Shown here: piece after piece, positions 44,421 to 52,141 of the stretch
Layout: every line of letters starts with the position of its first letter
How positions within the stretch are numbered: the stretch's first letter is position 1
DNA from: Gimesia maris
GTDB taxonomy: Bacteria; Planctomycetota; Planctomycetia; Planctomycetales; Planctomycetaceae
DNA length: 64,000 nucleotides
Direction of reading: 5' to 3'
NCBI RefSeq assembly: GCF_008298035.1
Contig: NZ_CP042910.1
Location: forward strand, 6,882,001 to 6,946,000
Notes under the pieces: generated by a model
The model's input: only the letters and a program-made list of their open reading frames with translations
Databases searched by the model: none
Told to the model about the DNA's origin: nothing
Program-made: the position numbers and the translations under genes

Positions 44421-44678
44421 GTGGCAAAGAAAAAGGCAAAGAAAGCAGCGCCTAAAAAGGCAGCACCAAAAAAGAAAGCAGCCCCAAAGAAGAAAGCTGC
44501 TCCAAAGAAGAAAGCAGCCCCTAAGAAAAAAGCAGTGAAAAAGAAAGCTGCTCCAAAGAAGAAGGCTGCTCCTAAAAAAGCTGCTAAGAAAGCCGCCCCA
44601 AAGAAAAAGGCAGCTGCAAAGAAAAAAGCAGTTAAAAAGAAAGCTGCTCCAAAGAAAAAAGCCGCTAAAAAGAAATAG
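44421..44678 (+). CDS. Histone H1-like Lys/Ala/Pro repeat protein
   Basis: 85 residues from GTG 44421, chosen because AAAGGAGG lies 7 nt before it; the longer frame upstream has no such site. After VAKKKAKK the sequence uses only Ala, Lys, Pro and Val in units AAPKKK, with variants AVKKK and AAKK. Resembles the C-terminal tail of eukaryotic histone H1 and bacterial HctB/AlgP-like proteins that condense or coat DNA. Purely low complexity, so no globular DNA-binding head. TTGACA at 44317 may be part of its promoter. Own terminator. Confidence 0.8.
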   Translation: MAKKKAKKAAPKKAAPKKKAAPKKKAAPKKKAAPKKKAVKKKAAPKKKAAPKKAAKKAAPKKKAAAKKKAVKKKAAPKKKAAKKK

Positions 44679-44722
44679 TGATATTTCTGTTAGCAGCAGG
44701 AAACAACAAGCCATAACGAGTA

Positions 44723-44757
44723 AGAAGCGATCGGTTTTTCGATCGCTTCTTCTATTT
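44723..44757 (+). terminator. Terminator of the histone-like gene
   Basis: AGAAGCGATCG-GTTTTT-CGATCGCTTCT followed by TCTATTT. 44 nt past the stop. Confidence 0.85.
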
Positions 44758-44924
44758 CAACGACAGGACATGCAAAGAACGTAAGTCCTGAAACGACTGT
44801 TACCCGACCCAGGTATTCATTAATACACACCCCTCATTCTTATGCTGGCACCATGACTTGATTTAACGCTACAATCAAATCTCGATTCATTCGTGATTCT
44901 GATCAGACGGAAAGTGTACTTGCA

Positions 44925-46820
44925 TTGAATCATCTCAGTACCGAACGCCTTCTAAAACCCAAACGAAAACTGTGGCGTACCCGATTTAAGATGGCGCGAA
45001 ACACATTGTGTTTTGCACCACGAATTTCTTATGACGATGTGTGCCAGCCTGCAGTCTCTGAAGAAGAATTACAACATTGGGGCGAATGCATTCTGCTCTC
45101 TGATTCCACCGCGGTCTTACATCGCGATGGAACCGTTACACGACGCGCTCATAATATAACCGCGCTCTACGCCAATGAATCTCTGGCGCACTGGGATGAA
45201 GTCTACCGTTTTTATGATCGCCAGACAGCACTGCATAAGATTCAGACCGCTAAGGTTTACCTGCCAGACGGCAGCGTCAGAAAAGCAAAGAAGGTGGTTC
45301 AACCGTATGGACAGACAGCGGTCAACTTTTATCCGCTCCGTCCCGGTGTAACAGTTGAACTGGAAGAACAGCAGGACTACTTTATCCCGAATCGAATCGC
45401 CGCTTGCCTGTGGGGACAGGAGTACTTTCAGTTTTCCATTCCCTGTCGACGGCTGCGTTATACCGTCGCTGTCGCGGAACCGTTTACGCTCCACTACCGA
45501 TTGCACCTCACCGACCTGGAGCCGCAAACCTGGAAGCACGGTTCGTACCAGGTTTACCAGTGGGACCTGCATGATCTGCCAGGATACGAAACCGATGACG
45601 GCACTCCGCATCCGCGCGAGGTACTGCCCTGGGTTGATCTCACTACACTGGCCTCCTGGGAACCGATCAATCGCTTTTACCTGAATGATCTCGAGCCACC
45701 CGAAAAGACACCGAGCCAGATTCAAAAATTGTCTACGGAACTGATTCAGGAAGAGCAGACGGAAGAAGAGAAAATTTTTACTGCTTACAAATACGCATCA
45801 GAAGATGTCCGCTATGGTCGCCATCCGAATGAACTCACTCTGGAAAAAACACGCGAAGTAGGTTCGATGCTTGAGGACATGCGCGGCGACTGCAAAGATA
45901 AATCTTCGCTGCTGGTCTCCCTGCTCAGACACCTGGGCATCAAATCTTCGATCGCCATTCTACTGACGCGCATGAATGGTTCAGCAGCGTTACTCCCCGG
46001 TGCACGTTTCGATCATGCGATTGTCTCTGTTACCACATCAAGTGGCGAACGTCTGTGGCTGGACCCCGCAGGTGGTCCGGTGACCTTCAAAGATATTCCG
46101 TTTAATGATCAGGGGACCCAGGCCCTGTTACTGAATCGTGAAGGTGGCGAACTCACAACCATACCGGAAGGTGGTCCTGAGAAGCATCAAATCAATCGCG
46201 TCTGTAATGGGATTCTCGCAGACGACTGCAGCTACCAGTTCACATCGGAAGTTACGACATCCGGTGACACGGCGATGGAATTTCGTTTGAAATATGTGAA
46301 CCGCAACGAGGACTACACAACCCTCACCCTGGAAAAAGAACTGGCCTCTTCCTGGACGGGTGCCCGCATCGAGGCGCCGCGATTTCTGAATCTGAAAGAG
46401 ATTTCTGAACCGGTCCGTTACAGTTGCCGAACAACACTGGACCAATGGGCGCGCCAGATTGAAGAGATCATTCTGTTTCGAATTCCCTGGATCGGCTCCA
46501 TGCAGACAGCCGGCCTGATCAATGTTCAAAAACGAAATTCTGCCCTGCAGACCCCCAGCCCGATTCGTTTCACCGACAGTCACCGCATCCAAATCCCCTC
46601 TGAATTCTCCGGCTACGGTTTACCCTATGAGCATCATTTTGAATGCAAATGGGGCCGCTATCAGGCAACGGTCCGAGTTGAAGATTCACTGCTGATTTGT
46701 GAACGACAGGTAGATCATCTGGGGGGTATCGTGTTTCAAGATGAGTACCCGGCATTCAAAGAATACTGGGAATCCTGCACGCGCGCCGACGCGCTGGATA
46801 TCGTCTTAATGAAACATTGA
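44925..46820 (+). CDS. DUF3857/transglutaminase-like domain protein
   Basis: 631 residues when read from TTG 44925; an in-frame ATG 66 nt on is the alternative, neither with a good ribosome site. N-terminal DUF3857-like part (VLHRDGTVTRRAHNITALY, YLPDGSVRKAKKVV). Transglutaminase core with Cys323 in GDCKDKSSLL, His364 in RFDHAIV and Asp380 in WLDPAGG, so the triad is intact. C-terminal beta-rich part. No signal peptide is evident. Proteins of this build are thought to act as peptidases or cross-linkers; substrate unknown. Confidence 0.85.
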   Translation: MNHLSTERLLKPKRKLWRTRFKMARNTLCFAPRISYDDVCQPAVSEEELQHWGECILLSDSTAVLHRDGTVTRRAHNITALYANESLAHWDEVYRFYDRQTALHKIQTAKVYLPDGSVRKAKKVVQPYGQTAVNFYPLRPGVTVELEEQQDYFIPNRIAACLWGQEYFQFSIPCRRLRYTVAVAEPFTLHYRLHLTDLEPQTWKHGSYQVYQWDLHDLPGYETDDGTPHPREVLPWVDLTTLASWEPINRFYLNDLEPPEKTPSQIQKLSTELIQEEQTEEEKIFTAYKYASEDVRYGRHPNELTLEKTREVGSMLEDMRGDCKDKSSLLVSLLRHLGIKSSIAILLTRMNGSAALLPGARFDHAIVSVTTSSGERLWLDPAGGPVTFKDIPFNDQGTQALLLNREGGELTTIPEGGPEKHQINRVCNGILADDCSYQFTSEVTTSGDTAMEFRLKYVNRNEDYTTLTLEKELASSWTGARIEAPRFLNLKEISEPVRYSCRTTLDQWARQIEEIILFRIPWIGSMQTAGLINVQKRNSALQTPSPIRFTDSHRIQIPSEFSGYGLPYEHHFECKWGRYQATVRVEDSLLICERQVDHLGGIVFQDEYPAFKEYWESCTRADALDIVLMKH

Positions 46821-47030
46821 AATTAAACATCTGTATCATCTTATGCATCCAGACCCTCTCTTTTCAGCTGTCAACCGAAATCTGAACTTCCAGACAGGAA
46901 ATGGTGTCAGACTGAAATAAATAGCCTATTCTCTCAGGAACAACCTGTTAAAATAGAGAGTAGGAGGCAGGGCTCTCGTTTCGCCCGAAATTTTCTCTCC
47001 TCTTTTAATATTAGATAAGGTTACAACTCC

Positions 47031-48383
47031 TTGGCGGATCCTAAACGAGAAGAACTACAAGTCAAAGCAAAACGAGCCATTCTGGTCTCTGTTGTTTCTC
47101 CTTCCAATCATATCGATAAGAATCAGGCCCTCGACGAATTAAAAGGGCTCGTAGATACTGCTGGTGTGAAAGTGGTGGGAACGCTGGTGCAGAACCGGGA
47201 AAATCCCCATCCGGCCACCTGTCTGGGCAAAGGGAAACTGGAAGAGCTCAAACAAATGGTGAAGCACGTAGATGCGGAACTCATCATTTTTGATAACAAT
47301 CTTTCTCCCTCTCAGGGGAGGAATATCGAAGAGGAAACAGGAACGGTCATTGTTGACCGCAGTGAACTGATTCTCGATATCTTCGCGACACATGCAAAAA
47401 CTTATGAAGCCAAACTGCAGGTCGAGCTGGCGCAGCTGCTTTATTTCCGTCCCCGTTTGAAACGACTGTGGACCCACCTGGAGCGTATCGAAGGGGGTGT
47501 GGGCGCTGGTCGTGGACCTGGTGAAAAGCAGCTGGAAACCGACCGTCGACTGTTAGACAAACGTGTGGCTGAACTGAAACGCAAACTTTCAGAAGTGGAA
47601 CGCCGCCGGGAACGAACCGTATCCAATCGGTTCCAGCAGTTGACCGTTTCCCTGGTGGGTTATACAAACGCTGGCAAAAGTACGCTGATGAATGCGCTGA
47701 CCGGCGCGGACGTCTACATCGCAGACCAGCTGTTTGCCACGCTCGACACACGCACGCGTCGCTGGGAACTCCCGCATTGGGGAGAAATTTTATTAAGCGA
47801 TACCGTCGGTTTTGTCCGCGATCTGCCTCACCACCTGGTGGCTTCCTTCAAGTCCACCCTGGAAGAAGCGCGGCAGGCAGACCTGTTACTGCATGTTGTT
47901 GACTGCAGCAATCCGGAAGTGGAACATCATATCAAAACCGTAAACAAGGTTCTGGATGAAATCGAGATCGAACATAAGAATGCGATCCTGGTGTTCAATA
48001 AAACGGACAAAGTTGAAGACCGATCGAAGCTGGATGTACTGCGTCTGAAATACGACAATGCAATCAGCGTCAGCGCGGTTTCGGGTGAGGGACTCGATCG
48101 ACTCTCTCAGGCCGTCATTGATCGACTGGCCTCGGGCTATGTCATCGTCGAACTGGAAACTCCGGTTGGGAATGGCAAGCTGCTTTCGCAACTGGAGGAT
48201 CATTCTCTGATTCTGTCTCGTGAGTATTCCCACGACGATACCCGGGTCACCTTCCAGGCACGTATCGCCAGGCGGTTCCTGCCAATGTTGAAAACCGGTC
48301 CCGATACCAGTCTCAAGATCCATGATGACGAATCGGCCGTTCCCGGAGATATGATTCCGGAAGAAAGTGTTAACGAATACTGA
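47031..48383 (+). CDS. hflX: GTPase HflX
   Basis: 450 residues, normal length. Starts at TTG with AAGG 10 nt upstream. N-terminal HflX domain (GKGKLEELKQMV, FDNNLSPSQGRNIEE, DRSELILDIFATHAKT), Gly-rich linker GGVGAGRGPGEKQLETDRR, then GTPase: G1 GYTNAGKST near 210-218, G3 DTVGF near 257, G4 NKTD near 326, G5 SAVSGEG. HflX splits stalled ribosomes under heat or antibiotic stress. The C-terminal 40 residues are acidic. Confidence 0.97.
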   Translation: MADPKREELQVKAKRAILVSVVSPSNHIDKNQALDELKGLVDTAGVKVVGTLVQNRENPHPATCLGKGKLEELKQMVKHVDAELIIFDNNLSPSQGRNIEEETGTVIVDRSELILDIFATHAKTYEAKLQVELAQLLYFRPRLKRLWTHLERIEGGVGAGRGPGEKQLETDRRLLDKRVAELKRKLSEVERRRERTVSNRFQQLTVSLVGYTNAGKSTLMNALTGADVYIADQLFATLDTRTRRWELPHWGEILLSDTVGFVRDLPHHLVASFKSTLEEARQADLLLHVVDCSNPEVEHHIKTVNKVLDEIEIEHKNAILVFNKTDKVEDRSKLDVLRLKYDNAISVSAVSGEGLDRLSQAVIDRLASGYVIVELETPVGNGKLLSQLEDHSLILSREYSHDDTRVTFQARIARRFLPMLKTGPDTSLKIHDDESAVPGDMIPEESVNEY

Positions 48384-48554
48384 GGCTCCTGCCCGAACTG
48401 GTTCGCTTTCCCCTGCCAATGAAATTGTGTATTACTGATTCATACAGAAACGTTCTCCCACTTGATTGGAGTGATGACCGCATCTTTCGGAAGTTGAACC
48501 TCCGGAATGATATCCACCAGACTTCCAGAGACAGACTGACAAAGCACCAGCGCG

Positions 48555-50741
48555 ATGAAGAAACGATGGATCTACGGCATCATAATATTTCTGAGTATCA
48601 CTTCCATCGGTCTGGCGATCGACTGGTGGTCGGCTCTGCCTGAAGGCGAACAGGCAAGTTATGTCGGTCGACAAACCTGTTTCCAGTGCCATCAGAAAGA
48701 AGCCGCGGAGTGGAAAGACTCTGATCACGATCTGGCCATGAACCCTGCCACTCCGGAATTTGTGCTCGGTGATTTCGATAATACCGAACTGGAGCACTTC
48801 GGAATCACGTCCCAAATGACCCACGAAGGGGACAAGTATTATGTCACCACACAGGGTCCAGATGGCAAACAGGCACGGTTTGAAGTCAAATACGTGATTG
48901 GGGTCAGGCCGCTGCAGCAGTACCTGGCGGAACTGGAGCGTGGCAGAATTCAGGTGCTCCCGGTGACCTGGGATACGGAAATGAAACGCTGGTATTACGT
49001 CGGCCTTGATGAACCATTCGGCCCCGATGACCCGCTGCACTGGACCGGATCCGCTCAGAACTGGAATCACATGTGCGCGGAATGTCATACGACGAACTGG
49101 GCGAAAAATTATGACGTTGCAACCGACGCGCATCACTTTTCATTTTCAGAGATGCGCGTGAGCTGCGAAGCCTGCCATGGCCCGGGTTCGATTCATGTCA
49201 AACTGGCCAATTCAAATTCGCTGTTCTGGGATCGTCGTTACGGCTATGGACTGGCGAAACTGAAAGGGAAAGACGCGACCGCTCAACTGGAGAGTTGTGC
49301 TCCCTGCCATTCACATCGTCGGCACGTGGCTCCCGGCCATACCCCCCTGGAACGTTTCCACGATCACTATGCCCTCTCTCTGCTGGATGACCATCTCTAT
49401 CACCCCGATGGCCAGATCAATGAAGAGGTCTATGTCTTCGGCTCCTTCACTCAGAGCAAGATGTATCGCAAGGGGGTGCGTTGCACCGACTGTCACAACC
49501 CTCATTCACTCAAACTGAAGTTTACAGGTAACAAGCTCTGTACCCAGTGTCATCTGGAAGCCAGGTACGATGTCCCCAGCCACCATCATCACAAGATGGG
49601 CACCAAAGGAGCCTCTTGTGTGGAATGCCATATGCCATCCAAAACCTATATGGGAGTAGACCCGAGACGGGATCACAGCCTGCGGATCCCCCGCCCTGAT
49701 CTGACGGTGAAGCTGGGGACTCCCAATGCCTGCAATCAATGCCACACCAAAGCGGAAGAGAATGCAGAGTGGGCAACTCATAAAGTAGAGGAATGGTACG
49801 GCCCGAAACGCAGAGACGATCCCCATTATGGAGAGATCCTGGCAGCTGGCCGCGCTGGAAAATCGGAAGCCGAACAGTCCCTCATCAAACTGACCCGGGA
49901 AAAAGAGGTCGGTCCGATTGTTCGTGCCACTGCTGTTTCCTTACTGGCGACCCGCTACAACACAACTGAAAGTCGCGAGGCTGTCGAACGGGCGTTGAAG
50001 TCAAAAGAAGAACTGGTCCGCCTGGCTGCCCTCCAGGGGTTTGAAGGTTGGACTCCGGGTCCCGAACAGGATCCCAGCAAGATCGGCAAACTGCTGGCAG
50101 AAGGACTGACAGATTCCTCGCGCGGCGTCCGTACGGAAGTCGCCCGCATCCTCTCCGGACTGCCGATCATGCCGGATACCAGACAGAATCAGAAAGCACT
50201 AAAACAGGCGCTGGAAGAATACAAGGCAGGTCTGCTGGCGGATGGAGACCAGTCCGGATCCCACATGAGCCTGGGGATTCTCTATGCCAACCAGGGTGAC
50301 CTGAAAAAAGCCGAAGCTGAATTTCGCACGGCCATCAAACTCTCGCCTGCCGTCGCGGGCCCGCGTTCCAACCTGGCACAGTTACTGGAGCAGCAGGGAA
50401 GAGCAGACGAAGTCAAAGCATTACGCTCTAAAGAAGCTGAGCTGCTGGCACGAGACGCGCGACTGCTTCCGGAAAATCCCATGCTGCAGTATCGACTGGG
50501 ACTGCTCTATTATCTGCTGGGACGGGAAGACGAAGCGGTCACCGCGTTGACGAAAGCCTGTGAGCTGGAACCGCAGTCCACGGACTTCCGACTGATGCTG
50601 ACCCTGCTGTATGAGAAACAGCAGCAGTGGAAGCTGGCTTGGGAATCAGCGGCAGCGTTGGTCAGGCTTCAGCCGAATAACCAGGAGTTTCGCCAGATCT
50701 ATTTGAACATGTACCAAAAAGCAAACCCGGAAGGCAAGTGA
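48555..50741 (+). CDS. Octaheme c-type cytochrome with HEAT/TPR C-terminal half
   Basis: 728 residues. N-terminal membrane anchor (WIYGIIIFLSITSIGLAIDWW). Eight CXXCH heme sites: CFQCH, CAECH, CEACH, CAPCH, CTDCH, CTQCH, CVECH and CNQCH, all in the first 410 residues. Next come HEAT-like helices (TAVSLLATRYNTTESREAVERAL) and TPRs (HMSLGILYANQGDLKKAEAEFRTAIKLSP, YRLGLLYYLLGREDEAVTALTKACELEP). It should lie outside the cytoplasm and shuttle electrons. The heme number and the CxxCH-rich first half recall the cytochrome c-554/OTR-like groups, but no catalytic motif allows a reaction to be named. Confidence 0.9.
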   Translation: MKKRWIYGIIIFLSITSIGLAIDWWSALPEGEQASYVGRQTCFQCHQKEAAEWKDSDHDLAMNPATPEFVLGDFDNTELEHFGITSQMTHEGDKYYVTTQGPDGKQARFEVKYVIGVRPLQQYLAELERGRIQVLPVTWDTEMKRWYYVGLDEPFGPDDPLHWTGSAQNWNHMCAECHTTNWAKNYDVATDAHHFSFSEMRVSCEACHGPGSIHVKLANSNSLFWDRRYGYGLAKLKGKDATAQLESCAPCHSHRRHVAPGHTPLERFHDHYALSLLDDHLYHPDGQINEEVYVFGSFTQSKMYRKGVRCTDCHNPHSLKLKFTGNKLCTQCHLEARYDVPSHHHHKMGTKGASCVECHMPSKTYMGVDPRRDHSLRIPRPDLTVKLGTPNACNQCHTKAEENAEWATHKVEEWYGPKRRDDPHYGEILAAGRAGKSEAEQSLIKLTREKEVGPIVRATAVSLLATRYNTTESREAVERALKSKEELVRLAALQGFEGWTPGPEQDPSKIGKLLAEGLTDSSRGVRTEVARILSGLPIMPDTRQNQKALKQALEEYKAGLLADGDQSGSHMSLGILYANQGDLKKAEAEFRTAIKLSPAVAGPRSNLAQLLEQQGRADEVKALRSKEAELLARDARLLPENPMLQYRLGLLYYLLGREDEAVTALTKACELEPQSTDFRLMLTLLYEKQQQWKLAWESAAALVRLQPNNQEFRQIYLNMYQKANPEGK

Positions 50742-50756
50742 CTGCCTCCGGGTTTG
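50722..50756. terminator. Hairpin between convergent cytochrome and parB genes
   Basis: CAAACCCGG plus AGGCA pairing with TGCCT plus CCGGGTTTG, one bulge. It straddles the cytochrome stop codon. No long T run, so only a probable terminator. Confidence 0.55.
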
Positions 50757-50789
50757 TGGCTGGCTGTAAGTAATCGGCTGACGAATCTG

Positions 50790-51773
50790 TCAGGCTGACT
50801 TTCTGAGAACCCCTGTGATACGCTCGAAGGTCTCATTGGAATCAAAGGGAATCAGAATCTGTCCCGAGTGTTCGGTCTTGAGTTTGATCTCGACCTGGGC
50901 TCCCAGGATCTCCCGCAATTGCTGCTGCAAGTCTACCAGATGATTGGTCATCTGCGGAGCCGCCGCTGGTTGCTTCGTGTTCTCGAAGGGGACTGTTTCG
51001 ACTTCCCCTTTGAGGATCTTCCGGACTTCAGCTTCGGTCTTTCGAACCGAGAGTGATTCTGACTGGATCTGCTCGCAGACAGCAACCTGCTTTTCATTAT
51101 CCAGACTGAGCAGCGTCCGTGCGTGACCGGCGGAGATTTTTTCGGCCTGCAGCGCCTGCTTGACAGGTTCTGCCAGATCGAGCAGGCGGATCATGTTGTT
51201 GACAGTCGAACGATCCAGGCTCAGTCGCTGGGCGAGTTGCTCGATCGTACTGTCGAATTGAGACAGGTAGTTTTTGAAGGCCTGGGCCTTTTCAAGCACA
51301 TTCAGATCTTTCCGCTTGAGGTTCTCCTCAATTGCGACTTCACAGACCTGTCGCTCTTCCAGGTTCAACACGCGACAGGGAACCGTTTTCAAACCGGCAT
51401 CGCGAGCCGCCTTCAGACGGCGCTCACCGGCGATCAGCTGGTATGCTCCCTCAAACGGTCGAACAAGCAGAGGCTGCAATACACCATGCTGGCGGATACT
51501 GCCTTCTAGTTCTTTGAGCGAATCGACAGCAAAATCCTGCCGGGGCTGATAGGGATTGCGTTCGATCAGATCGATGTCAATCTGATCCTGCTCTGCGGGG
51601 ACGAATACACCCTGTCCTTCTGAAGCCGGGTTGTCATCCTGCTGGTCCGAATCGGAGTCACCACCTCGACCAAGCAAAGCGTTCAAACCGCGACCTAACC
51701 TGCGTCGTGGTGCACCGGGTGTTTCTGTGGGATCCATCTGCTGATCTTCTGGATTCTGATTTTGATCTTCCAT
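50790..51773 (-). CDS. parB: Chromosome partition protein ParB
   Basis: 327 residues. N-terminal LGRGLNALLGRG near 26-37 is the ParA-stimulating motif. CTP-binding/ParB-N core: IERNPYQPRQDFAVDSLKELEGSIRQHGVLQPLLVRP and LIAGERRLKAARDAGLKTVPCRV. HTH part: LAQRLSLDRSTVNNMIRLLDLAEPVKQAL and KISAGHARTLLSL. C-terminal dimer domain. Two parS sites stand 220-355 nt upstream of the start and a third lies in the next gene. No parA is found in this window, so the usual parAB order is broken. Confidence 0.96.
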   Translation of the reverse strand: MEDQNQNPEDQQMDPTETPGAPRRRLGRGLNALLGRGGDSDSDQQDDNPASEGQGVFVPAEQDQIDIDLIERNPYQPRQDFAVDSLKELEGSIRQHGVLQPLLVRPFEGAYQLIAGERRLKAARDAGLKTVPCRVLNLEERQVCEVAIEENLKRKDLNVLEKAQAFKNYLSQFDSTIEQLAQRLSLDRSTVNNMIRLLDLAEPVKQALQAEKISAGHARTLLSLDNEKQVAVCEQIQSESLSVRKTEAEVRKILKGEVETVPFENTKQPAAAPQMTNHLVDLQQQLREILGAQVEIKLKTEHSGQILIPFDSNETFERITGVLRKSA

Positions 51774-51822
51774 GACCTTCTTCTCTTATATTTAAACTGC
51801 CTGACAAAAACGGAGGGTAACA

Positions 51823-51895
51823 CTAGAACGCATCACTTTTACCATCGCGTCTGTTAATCTCATATACTCAATCCAAGCAGGCTTGGAGACGCTAC
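51823..51895 (+). repeat. 74-nt structured repeat, copy 2 (73 nt here)
   Basis: Same order as the copy at 17473: TAGAAC, TCACTTTTA, GCGTCT, ATACTC-N-ATCCAA, and GGAGACGCTACA at the end. Only the inner GCGTCT/AGACGC pairs are kept; the outer pairs are lost. It lies 49 nt upstream of parB. Confidence 0.65.
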
Positions 51896-51996
51896 AGCAA
51901 ACCTGGATACAGTTCAGGCGCGGGATTCTATTTCGATTTTCGAATTGAAGCAAGAGGGCTTTCGAAATGCTGCCTGAGTGATTCGACTGTGGATGG

Positions 51997-52012
51997 TGTT
52001 TCACGTGGAACA
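51997..52012. promoter_or_regulatory. parS site 1
   Basis: TGTTTCACGTGGAACA, matching the canonical parS core; flanks GG/CC extend the symmetry. 223 nt upstream of the parB start. Confidence 0.93.
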
Positions 52013-52110
52013 CCTACTTTGCCTGGGTTACTTGTGACATAACAGGTACACCAGTCTGAGCGCGACCGTAGAAGTCTCACAGGATTACACCGGACTTTAT
52101 CTGAATCAGG

Positions 52111-52126
52111 TGTTTCACGTGGAACG
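52111..52126. promoter_or_regulatory. parS site 2
   Basis: TGTTTCACGTGGAACG, one base from site 1, with AGG/CCT flanks extending the dyad. 114 nt from site 1, 15 nt beyond the 3' end of the glycosyltransferase gene. Confidence 0.92.
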
Positions 52127-52141
52127 CCTGACTTGCCAGAT

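Noticed and set aside
44440-44670. Short tandem DNA repeats resembling an array
   Set aside because: They encode AAPKKK units in frame with a strong ribosome site; not a CRISPR.
51774-52141. Possible replication origin beside parB
   Set aside because: I found no cluster of DnaA boxes (TTATCCACA type) and no dnaA, rnpA or gid genes. Only parS sites are supported.
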